Source of the DNA: Megaustenia siamemsis
Taxonomy: Eukaryota; Mollusca; Gastropoda; Stylommatophora; Ariophantidae
Reading direction: 5' to 3'
Length of the DNA: 64,000 nt
Assembly: GCA_032433765.1 (NCBI GenBank)
Contig: JAVIAB010000073.1
Coordinates: forward strand, 65,466,205-65,530,204
The position numbers and the translations under genes were made by a program. The notes beneath the pieces are model-generated. The model was not told the origin of the DNA. It made no database searches and saw nothing but the letters and a program-made list of their open reading frames with translations. How positions within the stretch are numbered: position 1 is the stretch's first letter; each line of letters begins with the position of its first letter. Below, in pieces: positions 1 through 11,279 of the stretch.

Positions 1-200
1 AGGATAGTTGGAATACTTGTTTACAACTGGCAAAATAAAACGAAAGAGAGATCGCGGACGACAAAGAGAGAAAATACTGGATAGCTTGGTGTCATGGCAT
101 GGAAAACAGTCAACAACAGAACTGATACGATGCACTGTAGATAGAAGATTGTGGAGGGCATGATCGCCTACGCCAACCGGTATGGCACATGATGATGAGG
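1..200 (+). mobile_element. LINE family C, 3' end only
   Basis: This is the terminal part of a non-LTR retrotransposon cut by the window edge. It matches the 3' ends at 3836-4036, 24677-24981 (minus) and 53440-53670. In those copies the reading frame encodes the basic C-terminal tail of an RT protein (RDRGRQREKI, then DRRLW), followed by a short TGATGATGA tail. Such a short 3' end with a simple-repeat tail is usual for RTE-like LINEs. It is a dead fragment. Confidence 0.75.
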
Positions 201-602
201 AAAAGCTATTAGTCGTACTGAACAACAACATGTAAAATCGTTTGGACTTTGAACAGAATAAGACCTAGCTTAGCTGCAGCTCAATCGTAATATATGAAAA
301 CATCTGCTAAAGAGCAATAGATAAACTCAGGAAAGAGATGGATAGATGGAAGGAATAATATATACATTAAGTAAATTCAACAGGATAGCTGCGGAATTCG
401 CAAGGCCACTCATTTACGTATTCCTCTTCTCTGCAACGCTACACAGCACAAGGTTGTAGGATAAAAGAAAGACATTCTAGCACGATAGCCATTTGTGATA
501 ATCTAGAGTTTGAACCATATATATCCACCTGAAGTCTTTTCAATTCATTATTGATTATGGCTGTTTTTATGGCGTCGTTTTTGTCGTGCAATACTCCAGA
601 GC
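201..602. other. spacer with no recognisable gene
   Basis: AT-rich sequence between two LINE fragments. The last 200 bases may be a frame-disrupted upstream part of the RT fragment that begins at 603, but I could not establish a continuous frame. I see no other feature. Confidence 0.4.
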
Positions 603-1300
603 ATGGTACATCGTTTTTCGCGTGCCTTCAGCGACTTCGGTCTAACAATGAGTTTGTGGAAAACTAATATACTCGGTCAGGACGTCGAAGCAACACCTGC
701 AATCTATATCAACAATTACAAACTTGATGTCGTGCAGAAGTACAGCTACCTGGGGTCCATCATCAACGGCAAACTATCTCTAGATACAGAAATTGACACC
801 CACATTGGTAAAGCTGCTACCACCTTCGCCTGTCTTTCTATGCGTGTCTGGCAAAACAACAAACTGACAATTAAAACAAAGGCCGCAGTTTACAATGCCT
901 GCATCATTAGTATCTTCCTGTATGGCACAGAATCTTTGGCAACTTATACAAAGCAGGAGAGAAGGCTAAATGCATTCTATATGCGATATATGCGCTGTAT
1001 TCTTGGTATCGCCTGGAAGGATAAAGTGACAAACGTGGAGGTCACGACTCGCACAGACCTCCCGAACGTCTACACGCTGCTCAAGCAACTGGTCACGTAC
1101 AAGGTATGAAAGATGGCCGCATACCGAAAGACTCATACTCTACGGACAACTGGTAGATGGCAAAAGAATTAGGGGGCGCCCAAAACTTCGATCTGTAGAC
1201 GTGTGTAAACGTGACATGAAGACTCATGCATAATAAACCCTGCAGCCTGGGAAGAAATAGTTGCAGACGGCAATCTTTGGAAACACACTATAAAGCTAAA
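603..1300 (+). pseudogene. LINE family G, RT C-terminal fragment
   Basis: A 168-residue open frame (603-1109) has the architecture found after the RT catalytic core in RTE-like LINEs: FSRAFSDFGLTMS, a KYSYLGSIIN segment, then LYGTESLA, YMRYMRCILGI and a WKDK segment. The frame breaks at 1109, and the remaining tail to about 1300 is shifted. The palm motifs (FIDxxKAFD, YADD) are absent, so only the C-terminal third survives. It differs from families A-F in this window and is therefore labelled separately. It is a relic without function. Confidence 0.7.
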
Positions 1301-1660
1301 ACTCAGACTGTAAGCAGACAGATTCATAGAATAAGAGAATACACGGCGAAAGAAAAGAAAAAAATAACATTTCCTGGGACGCTGGAAAATCTCTAGTCGA
1401 CTGTGACTGACGGAGACTACTACTACTAATCAAATATAACATATATGTAACAGAAGCTTCAACGTATTTATCCGCAGTCACAACAGATGCAGCAGCGGCT
1501 ATGTTGTTAAGCTGGTTTGTTGGGAGACGGGTGAGTATTCTATTCTCAACTGTGATCTCTGCCGCTGTTGGGCACGTCGCTGTTTTGTATTATCACATAT
1601 AATTATCTATTTCTCGCTCACCCACTGTCTATTTCTGTTTTCTTCCTTAACATCATCACC
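1301..1660. other. spacer with no recognisable gene
   Basis: No coding frame, repeat or RNA signature that I can support. It leads directly into the 19-bp array. Confidence 0.4.
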
Positions 1661-2290
1661 TGTCCATCTGTCTGTCTGTCACGCATCTGTCTGTCTGTCA
1701 CGCATCTGTCTGTCTGTCACGCATCTGTCTGTCTGTCACGCATCTGTCTGCACGTCACGCATCTGTCTGTCTGTCACGCATCTGTCTGCACTTCATGCAT
1801 CTGTCTGTCTGTCACGCATCTGTCTGTCTGTCACGCATCTGTCTGTCTGTCACGCATCTGTCTGTCTGTCACGCATCTGTCTGTCTGTCACGCATCTGTC
1901 TGTCTGTCACGCATCTGTCTGTCTGTCACGCATCTGTCTGCCTGTCACGCATCTGTCTGCACGTCACGCATCTGTCTGTCTGTTACGCATCTGTCTGCAC
2001 GTCATGCATCTGTCTGTCTGTCACGCATCTGTCTGCACGTCACGCATCTGTCTGTCTGTCACGCATCTGTCTGCACGTCACGCATCTGTCTGCACGTCAC
2101 GCATCTGTCTGTCTGTCACGCATCTGTCTGCACGTCACGCATCTATCTGCACGTCACGCATCTGTCTACACGTCACGCATCTGTATGTCTGTCACGCATC
2201 TGTCTGCATGTCACGCATCTGTATGTCTGTCACGCATCTGTATGTCTGTCACGCATCTGTCTGCACGTCACGCATCTGTCTGTCTGTCTT

Positions 2291-2342
<52 letters not shown>
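1661..2342 (+). repeat. 19-bp minisatellite ending in a (CTGT)n tract
   Basis: Tandem units of the form CATCTGTCTGTCTGTCACG (19 bp) with TGTC/CACG variants, ending at 2280-2342 in pure CTGT repeats. Because 19 is not a multiple of three and no frame of the unit contains a stop, all three forward frames are open for hundreds of bases. The resulting Cys/Ser/His-rich products are artefacts of the repeat. The array probably grew out of the CTGT microsatellite. Confidence 0.9.
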
Positions 2343-2573
2343 GCTGTGTTCTATAATGTTCTACTTAGACCTATAAAATGATGTTATATTTATATTCTCA
2401 CACACTGAAGGCCATCAGATCGGTATCATTAAACGTTTTGGCGACAAGATAGAACCGACAAATCAACAGAGAAATGTAAGTTGCTAGATATCTCTATTAC
2501 GTCCCTTGCGATACAACTCACTGATTAATTACCACTTGAGATAATTTGTTCTATAGTGGACACACTCCTGGTG

Positions 2574-2700
2574 AGGGGAGCCGCGATAGCTCAGTGGTTA
2601 GTGAACTGGACTACAAGGGGTAGGGTTCGATCCCAACCTCCGGGTTCACCCAGCCTTTAATGGGTACCGGATATTTTTCTGGGAAAGTGACAGAGAAGTG
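2574..2700 (+). mobile_element. tRNA-derived SINE, 5' part
   Basis: The head carries RNA polymerase III promoter boxes: an A-box-like TAGCTCAGTGG at about 2587 and a B-box GGGTTCGATCC at about 2624. It is followed by a body segment TGGGTACCGGAT. The same head and body occur at 36786-36935. After about 2690 the similarity to that copy ends, so this copy is 3'-truncated or diverged. It is a SINE rather than a tRNA gene, because the acceptor stem does not close and the body continues. Confidence 0.75.
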
Positions 2701-2826
2701 GCTAGGGAATCTAGCAAGTGTGGTTGTGTCCAACATGAGAATGGAGACAGAAGCAGCAACGGCTCCTATAACATGGCTGGTTACACAGAACGTGGTTCAC
2801 GCGACGGAGTAGCAACGTATGCTACA

Positions 2827-3046
2827 GAAGATTGACAGACAGTCTGTGAGGCAGCAGTAGATGCAGCTCTTAGATAGCTCTATGGTTAGTGCGTTAACCT
2901 GGGTGTACTGCCCAGAGCACGCTGGTGTACATGACAATGTAATAGTCGATAAGCTCGTTGGCAGCTCTAGCACTGAGTGTGGCCCTAAATGGACAAAGAC
3001 GACATTGCCACAATTTGTTCTTCATCATTTAAGAGAAGAGGAGTAA
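2827..3046 (+). pseudogene. LINE RNase H fragment
   Basis: A short open frame (61 residues from 2861) contains WVYCPEHAGVHDN followed by VDKLVG. This matches the C-terminal RNase H motif of I/Jockey-group LINEs (HAGVxxN...ADxLA), with the alanine of the AD pair changed. The tail HHLREEE also fits such elements. Nothing upstream encodes the earlier RNase H motifs, so this is an isolated remnant. It is not the element at 28333-32177, whose equivalent motif is SGHAGVRGNEWADRLA. Confidence 0.6.
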
Positions 3047-3344
3047 GCCTGTGTTAGTGTGCCTATTATATTCATGGTGGTTACATATAAGACAACAACA
3101 CGACGAGTGATAATGTTCCTGACATCAACACATGTGGTCAATAAGTATTGACTATGACATTTGAATGATTCAACTTTATTAGACATAGTCTATACAAGTC
3201 TGTTAGTCCTAGTGGTGTACATCTAAAACATTTCTAATTCTAACAGTTCTTGCTGTGGATGCGCTGAAGATGTTATCACCATTAGTTATTTGAGGCATCA
3301 CTTTACAAATCTTGTCCGTGACGTTTCTAACATCCTATTTTTGT

Positions 3345-4036
3345 TTTTTTTCTTATTCTGAATAGTACGAAAACAGAAGTAATGGTGATGTCGAGGAATA
3401 AATCATCACCAGCATGCAGAACAAAAAATAAACAGGACAAATCTTAAACAAGTGCAACGCGTGAAATACATGGGCACAATAATAACATCAAATGGAAGAT
3501 ACACCACAGAAATCAAAAGCAGAATATATCAGGCCAAAATAGCATTTCAGAAAATGAAAAACGTCTTATGCAACAAACCCATGTCAAAAGAAGTGAGAAA
3601 AAGAGTTCATATGTGTTATATAGAGCCAATTTTTACCTATGGAAGTGAATCATGGACAGTAAACAAACAAATGAAAATACGATTAGAGGCCACAGAGATG
3701 GGATTTCTCAGAAGAATGTAGAAAGTTCACTGGACGGCTAAAAAGACCAATGAGGATTTTCTCAAAGAGGCCAACACAAAAAGGGAACTCCGGAAAAACA
3801 TCAGAAAGAAACAATCAACATTTTTTGGGAACATCATGAGAAGGGGAAAGTTGAAATACTTGGTTACAACTAGCAAAATACAGGGAAACAGAGATCGAGG
3901 ACGACAAAGAGAGAAAATACTGGCTGACTTGGTGTCGTGGCATTGTAAACAGTCAACAACAGAATTGATACAATGCACGGTGGATAGAAGATTGTGGAAG
4001 GACATGACAAATGATATGGCACATGATGATGATGCT
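3345..4036 (+). pseudogene. LINE family C, 5'-truncated copy
   Basis: The sequence begins inside the RT gene, just after the catalytic core, with KTEVMV-type residues. It runs through VKYMGTIITSNGRYT, AKIAFQKMK, TYGSESWTV and TEMGFLRRM (open 3452-3721). After a stop at 3720 it continues as the tail ending at about 4036 in a GATGATGAT run. The same segments occur at 52874-53670. Palm motifs are missing. It is a dead 5'-truncated insertion typical of target-primed reverse transcription. Confidence 0.8.
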
Positions 4037-4069
4037 GTTTCTATTAAAATATTATAACTCGTCTTGCTT

Positions 4070-7000
4070 TACACTTGCTACTCCATATCTATGTTTTCAC
4101 CTACTATGTCTAAGTCTTCACCTACTCCATATCTAAGACTTCACTTACTCCATGTCTAAGTCTTCACCTACTCCATGTCTAAGTCTTCACCTACTCCATA
4201 TCTAAGTCTTCACCTACTCCATATCTAAGTCTTCACCTACTCCATATCTAAGTCTTCACCTACTCCATATCTAAGACTTCACTTACTCCATGTCTAAGTC
4301 TTCACCTACTCCATATCTAAGTCTTCACCTACTCCATATCTAAGTCTTCACCTACTCCATATCTAAGTCTTCACCTACTCCATATCTAAGTCTTCACCTA
4401 CTCCATATCTAAGACTTCACTTACTCCATGTCTAAGTCTTCACCTACTCCATATCTAAGTCTTCACCTACTCCATATCTAAGTCTTCACCTACTCCATGT
4501 TTAAGTCTTCATCTACTCCATATCTAAGTCTTCACCTACTCCATATCTAAGTCTTCACCTACTCCATATCTAAGTCTTCACCTACTCCATATCTAAGTCT
4601 TCACCTACTCCATATCTAAGACTTCACTTACTCCATGTCTAAGTCTTCACCTACTCCATATCTAAGTCTTCACCTACTCCATATCTAAGTCTTCACCTAC
4701 TCCATGTTTAAGTCTTCATCTACTCCATATCTAAGTCTTCACCTACTCCATGTCTAAGTCTTCACCTACTCCATATCTAAGTCTTCACCTACTCCATGTC
4801 TAAGTCTTCACTTACTCCATGTCTAAGTCTTCACCTATTCCATGTCTAAGTCTTCACCTACTCCATATCTAAGTCTTCACCTACTCCATGTTTAAGTCTT
4901 CGCCTACTCCATATCTAAGTCTTCACCTACTCCATATCTAAGTCTTCACCTACTCCATATCTAAGTCTTCACCTACTCCATATCTAAGACTTCACTTACT
5001 CCATGTCTAAGTCTTCACCTACTCCATATCTAAGTCTTCACCTACTCCATATCTAAGTCTTCACCTACTCCATGTTTAAGTCTTCATCTACTCCATATCT
5101 AAGTCTTCACCTACTCCATGTCTAAGTCTTCACCTACTCCATATCTAAGTCTTCACCTACTCCATGTCTAAGTCTTCACCTAATCCATGTCTAAGTCTTC
5201 ACCTACTCCATATCTAAGTCTTCACCTACTCCATATCTAAGTCTTCATCTACTCCATGTTTAAGTCTTCACCTACTCCATATCTAAGTCTTCACCTACTC
5301 CATATCTAAGTCTTCACCTACTCCATGTCTAAGTCTTCATCTACTCCATATCTAAGTCTTCACCTACTCCATATCTAAGTCTTCACCTACTCCATATCTA
5401 AGTCTTCACCTACTCCATGTCTAAGTCTTCATCTACTCCATATCTAAGTCTTCACCTACTCCATATCTAAGTCTTCACCTACTCCATATTTAAGTCTTCA
5501 CCTACTCCATATCTAAGTCTTCACCTACTCCATATCTAAGTCTTCACCTACTCCATGTCTAAGTCTTCACCTACTCCATATCTAAGTCTTCACCTACTCC
5601 ATATCTAAGTCTTCACCTACTCCATATCTAAGTCTTCACCTACTCCATATCTAAGTCTTCACCTACTCCATATCTAAGTCTTCACCTACTCCATATCTAA
5701 GTCTTCATCTACTCCATATCTAAGTCTTCACCTACTCCATATCTAAGTCTTCACCTACTCCATGTCTAAGTCTTCATCTACTCCATGTCTAAGTCTTCAT
5801 CTACTCCATATCTAAGTCTTCACCTACTCCATATCTAAGTCTTCACCTACTCCATATCTAAGACTTCACTTACTCCATGTCTAAGTCTTCACCTACTCCA
5901 TATCTAAGTCTTCACCTACTCCATATCTAAGTCTTCACCTACTCCATGTCTAAGTCTTCACCTAATCCATGTCTAAGTCTTCACCTACTCCATATCTAAG
6001 TCTTCACCTACTCCATATCTAAGTCTTCATCTACTCCATGTTTAAGTCTTCACCTACTCCATATCTAAGTCTTCACCTACTCCATATCTAAGTCTTCACC
6101 TACTCTATATCTAAGTCTTCACCTACTCCATATCTAAGTCTTCATCTACTCCATATCTAAGTCTTCACCTACTCCATATCTAAGTCTTCACCTACTCCAT
6201 GTCTAAGTCTTCATCTACTCCATGTCTAAGTCTTCACCTACTCCATGTCTAAGTCTTCACCTACTCCATGTCTAAGTCTTCACCTACTCCATATCTAAGT
6301 CTTCACCTACTCCATGTTTAAGTCTTCATCTACTCCATGTCTAAGTCTTCACCTACTCCATGTCTAAGTCTTCACCTACTCCATGTCTAAGTCTTCACCT
6401 ACTCCATATCTAAGTCTTCACCTACTCCATGTCTAAGTCTTCACCTACTCCATATCTAAGTCTTCACCTACTCCATGTCTAAGTCTTCATCTACTCCATA
6501 TCTAAGTCTTCACCTACTCCATATCTAAGTCTTCACCTACTCCATATCTAAGTCTTCACCTACTCCATGTCTAAGTCTTCACCTACTCCATGTCTAAGTC
6601 TTCACCTAATCCATGTCTAAGTCTTCACCTACTCCATATCTAAGTCTTCACCTACTCCATATCTAAATCTTCATCTACTCCATGTTTAAGTCTTCACCTA
6701 CTCCATATCTAAGTCTTCACCTACTCCATATCTAAGTCTTCACCTACTCCATGTCTAAGTCTTCATCTACTCCATATCTAAGTCTTCACCTACTCCATAT
6801 CTAAGTCTTCACCTACTCCATATCTAAGTCTTCACCTACTCCATGTCTAAGTCTTCATCTACTCCATATCTAAGTCTTCATCCACTCCATGTCTAAGTCT
6901 TCACCTACTCCATGTCTAAGTCTTCACCTACTCCATATCTAAGTCTTCACCTACTCCATGTTTAAGTCTTCACCTACTCCATGTCTAAGTCTTCACCTAC

Positions 7001-8130
7001 TCCATGTCTAAGTCTTCACCTACTCCATGTCTAAGTCTTCACCTACTCCATGTCTAAGTCTTCACCTACTCCATATCTAAGTCTTCACCTACTCCATGTC
7101 TAAGTCTTCACCTACTCCATATCTAAGTCTTCACCTACTCCATGTCTAAGTCTTCACCTACTCCATATCTAAGTCTTCACCTACTCCATGTTTAAGTCTT
7201 CATCTACTCCATGTCTATGTCTTCATCTACTCCATATCTAAGTCTTCACCTACTCCATGTCTAAGTCTTCACCTACTCCATGTCTAAGTCTTCACCTACT
7301 CCATGTTTAAGTCTTCATCTACTCCATGTCTATGTCTTCATCTACTCCATATCTAAGTCTTCACCTACTCCATATCTAAGTCTTCATCTACTCCATGTTT
7401 AAGTCTTCACCTACTCCATATCTAAGTCTTCACCTACTCCATATCTAAGTCTTCATCTACTCCATGTTTAAGTCTTCACCTACTCCATATCTAAGTCTTC
7501 ATCTACTCCATGTTTAAGTCTTCACCTACTCCATATCTAAGTCTTCACCTACTCCATATCTAAGTCTTCATCTACTCCATGTTTAAGTCTTCACCTACTC
7601 CATATCTAAGTCTTCATCTACTCCATATCTAAGTCTTCATCTACTCCATATCTAAGTCTTCACCTACTCCATGTCTAAGTCTTCACCTACTCCATATCTA
7701 AGTCTTCACCTACTCCATATCTAAGTCTTCATCTACTCCATGTTTAAGTCTTCACCTACTCCATATCTAAGTCTTCACCTACTCCATATCTAAGTCTTCA
7801 CCTACTCCATATCTAAGTCTTCACCTACTCCATATCTAAGTCTTCATCTACTCCATATCTAAGTCTTCACCTACTCCATATCTAAGTCTTCACCTACTCC
7901 ATATCTAAGTCTTCACCTACTCCATGTCTAAGTCTTCACCTACTCCATGTCTAAGTCTTCACCTACTCCATGTTTAAGTCTTCACCTACTCCATATCTAA
8001 GTCTTCACCTACTCCATATCTAAGTCTTCACCTACTCCATATCTAAGTCTTCACCTACTCCATGTCTAAGTCTTCACCTACTCCATGTTTAAGTCTTCAC
8101 CTACTCCATGTCTAAGACTTCACCTATTCT
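4070..8130. repeat. 23-bp satellite array, about 175 copies
   Basis: About 4.05 kb of tandem 23-bp units, CTACTCCATATCTAAGTC plus TTCAC. Variants recur at fixed positions: ATATC/ATGTC/ATGTT, CACC/CATC and occasional AGACTTCACTTACTC units. Longer blocks of several units recur with the same variant order, for example the AGACTTCACTTACTC unit followed by ATGTC, which indicates block-wise (higher-order) amplification. There is no coding content. It lies upstream of the visible protease exons. Confidence 0.97.
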
Positions 8131-8589
8131 ATGTTTTTCTTTATCTACTTAGTATCATTCTCTGGACCATAAAGACTTATAAATTTATCTTCGGAATACT
8201 TCTGAACTTAACTCTATTTTCCTGACTGATCTATCCTACTTGATGTTCTCTTGGTGCTTTCTTACTTCTAATTCTGCTAATACATTTTGTTAAATACCCC
8301 TGTTTCATTGCATAATCTATTGACTGCGTGGCAGACTGTTAATTCTCTCAACCAATCATAAAAGACAATGTCAAATTCGGGATGACAATTGTGTCAATTT
8401 GTGAATAATAAAGCTTCATCTTGACATCTGGCCAACCTCTGAGTTAAAAAATAATAGCATAGTATGTCCCCTAAGAGTGATATCTTTTTCTCATAGACCA
8501 AACTTGCCCCTTTTCTCAGTTTACTAAGTTTGTTTATCAACCTGATTTCTGACTTGTGACACCGACCTTTTGGGGAAAAAGTCAAGTCC
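8131..8589. other. unique spacer
   Basis: Non-repetitive sequence between two arrays. The only frame of note is a 63-codon minus-strand one (8394-8585) without similarity to anything I recognise. I see no gene. Confidence 0.4.
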
Positions 8590-8770
8590 AGTTAAATTCT
8601 ATTCCCATACCTTTAATTCTATTCCCATACCTTTAATTCTATTCACATACCTTTAATTCTATTCACATACCTTTAATTCTATTCCCATACCTTTTATTCT
8701 ATTCACATACCTTTAATTCTATTCCCATACCTTTTATTCTATTCACATACCTTTTATTCTATTCCTTTTA
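8590..8770. repeat. 20-bp minisatellite, about 9 copies
   Basis: Units of CTTTAATTCTATTCCCATAC (20 bp), with C/A exchange in ATTCCC/ATTCAC and TTTAATT/TTTTATT variants. Confidence 0.9.
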
Positions 8771-8805
8771 TTTTTCCAATAATAGCTAAAACGAAATGTT
8801 AGGAG

Positions 8806-9465
8806 TGACATCTACTAATAATGTAAAGCCTTGTACCGCTATGAATGACATCTACTAATAATGTAAAGCCATGTACCGCTAAGAATGACATCTACTAATA
8901 ATGTAAAGCCATGTACCGCTAAGAATGACATATACTAATAATGTAAAGCCATGTACCGCTAAGAATGACATCTACTAATAATGTAAAGCCATGTACCGCT
9001 AAGAATGACATCTACTAATAATGTAAAGCCATGTACCGCTAAGAATGACATCTACTAATAATGTAAAGCCATGTACCGCTAAGAATGACATCTACTAATA
9101 ATGTAAAGCCATGTACCGCTAAGAATGACATCTACTAATAATGTAAAGCCAGGTACCGCTAAGAATGACATCTACTAATAATGTAAAGCCATGTACCGCT
9201 AAGAATGACATCTACTAATAATGTAAAGCCATGTACCGCTAAGAATGACATCTACTAATAATGTAAAGCCATGTACCGCTAAGAATGACATCTACTAATA
9301 ATGTAAAGCCATGTACCGCTAAGAATGACATCTACTAATAATGTAAAGCCATGTACCGCTAAGAATGACATCTACTAATAATGTAAAGCCATGTACCGCT
9401 AAGAATGACATCTACTAATAATGTAAAGCCATGTACCGCTAAGAATGACATCTACTAATAAAATA
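8806..9465. repeat. 40-bp minisatellite, about 16 copies
   Basis: Exact 40-bp period: ATGTAAAGCCATGTACCGCT followed by AAGAATGACATCTACTAATA. Most units are identical, so amplification was recent. The GACATCTACTAATA part recurs in the 21287-21740 array on the other side of the LINE B1 insertion. The two arrays were therefore probably one before that insertion. Confidence 0.95.
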
Positions 9466-9669
9466 ATGTCAGGAGTGATATCTGGTCATAACCTAACGTC
9501 ATGTGCTGCTATGAATAACATATCATCATCATCATCATCATCACATAACGGGCCTACTGGCGTAGGTGATCATGTCTCTCCACAACTTTCGATCTCGGCA
9601 GCTATTTATCATTTCTGTTGTTGACCGTCTGCCAAGCCATTCGCTTAAGCTGTCTGTTATTTTTTTCTC

Positions 9670-11279
9670 GTTGGTTATTATTATTATTGGTTATGGAAGG
9701 CCTCGGTATCACTGCAAACGAATTAAAATCCATAATTGCTCAACCGCCCGTGCCAGTGGAATCATCCGAATTAATAACACATCTCCCAAACAAAGAAAGG
9801 TAACTGTAGTCCCCATCGTAGCAGTCTCAGCACACGCCAAAAGACATAAGGCGAAATAGCGCAGAAAGTGAACACAGCCAACTGTTCCCTGTCATACGAT
9901 ATCATCATTCATCATAAACAAGCGGGATATCGAAACAGGATCAAAACGGATGAGACACACAGCTCACGGTGTGCACAGAGCACTTAACTCAGTAGCTCCT
10001 GCAACAAGCCGGACTTGGAATATGAGGAAACTGCAAGAAGGAACAATTTTCAGTCATAGCCTTCAATGGTTCCCGCCGCCTATCCACCGTATACCATGGA
10101 AGTTCGCACCCTCCCGAAAACGATGATCGTCGTAGCACTCGATGATGTTAGGCCATCGCTGATGACTCCAATTCCAAACATATAGACACCCATTGGTGGT
10201 AAGTTATCATTTCCAATCCAACAGAAGCCACCTAACCTGTAGTTAGTAAAACCACAGAGAGAATATGATTTTGTGACCTTCACTGATTCACTCTTGGATG
10301 TGAATGTGTAGTTTACACACAAGAGGAGAAGTTTTCAACTACAGTGATCCCATTTAAGGCAATTCTGAGATAGCAAGGCAAGTCTCCTTTATAGCAGCAG
10401 AACTTAATGTTCTCTGCTCCCTTCTTGTAGCTGCTGCCACACGATTCTGATGTCTCATTAACTTGGACATCATTCAAGAACAATGTCAGATTAACATTCC
10501 ATAGATCTGGCTCTGCTGATGAAGTGCTTGGTGCAACAGTTGTATCAATCATACAGGAGGCTCCTGGTTTGTGGTCATTAATATCACAGACGGAAATGAT
10601 GTTGTTATATTCAGTATTTCTTTCTGGGGTGTAAATATGTGGCACACACATGGAGAGTGGTTTGTGGTCACAGTAATCCCATTGAAGGCAATTCTAGGGT
10701 AGCAAGGCATAGCTGTTTCAGAACAGCACAATCCTATGATGTTTTCTGTGTTCGCTATAAAGCTGCTGCTGCTACACAATCCTGACCAATTATAGGTGTG
10801 GACATTATTCACTTGCAATGACAAAACTGCTTTGTTTACATCATAAACCTCTGGAAGCGAATCATTTATGGGACTAATAGTACAATTTATTCTTCCATCG
10901 GGGATATCTTCCTTGAGGCCCCCCCCCCCCCCCCCAAAAAAAAAAAGGTCTTTGGTTAAAAAGCACATATGCTTTTGAGTTAAACACAAAATGAGCCCAC
11001 TTCAAAGATTCAAAATGATCCTTGCCAATGCCATCCGTTTGCACAAGTTAGGTACTTAGCTACCAAGGTCATATACAAAGCCATCAAATGAAAGACTTTA
11101 TCTACAGCGAAGGTTAACGAAATGTGAACAAACATTTATGTTCAAACCCTTGAATACATTTTCAAAAATCTGCCAACTCGCTGCAATAACAGATATCGTG
11201 GTGTTCAAATTAAACATTGCTTAGTCCATGGCTCGAATATAAATAAGCTGCCATTTTGGTGCGTCCCATGACGTCAAGT
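9670..11279 (-). mobile_element. Cys-rich cassette, copy 1, inside LINE B1
   Basis: A 1610-bp segment interrupts the LINE near its 3' end. Compared with the intact LINE at about 26525, about 7 bases of target were lost and no target duplication is visible. On the minus strand the cassette starts near ACTTGACGTCATGGG and ends in an AATAATAATAATAACC-type tail, so it lies in the same sense as the LINE. A 5'-shorter relative with a clear target duplication is at 53723-54875. It carries one gene-like frame (10080-10989). I do not recognise the element. Confidence 0.75.
10080..10989 (-). pseudogene. Cys-rich extracellular-type protein fragment
   Basis: Overlapping minus-strand frames (10549-10989, 10313-10651, 10080-10322) read as one disrupted protein with two similar modules. 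Each contains ENI, a CC pair, PCY-R-IA-NGITV and a closing CVC: LCCSETAMPCYPRIAFNGIT in the first, FCCYKGDLPCYLRIALNGIT in the second. A third part has CGFTNYRLGGFCWIGNDN. NxS/T sites (NWSG, NLTL, NITT) suggest an extracellular protein. Frameshifts separate the modules, and a run of 17 C and 11 A at 10919-10946 disrupts the N-terminal end. No signal peptide is visible. I do not know the family. Confidence 0.55.

Noticed and set aside
1568..2381. Long Cys/Ser/His-rich frames as a repeat protein
   Set aside because: All three frames are open because of the 19-bp unit; no start context, domain or splice support.
2574..2700. tRNA gene
   Set aside because: A- and B-box present but no cloverleaf closure. 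The SINE body follows, and a second copy exists at 36786.
4070..8130. Regular short repeats as a CRISPR array
   Set aside because: Units are contiguous 23-bp repeats with no unique spacers, in a spliced eukaryotic context. The same applies to the 40-, 31- and 68-bp arrays.
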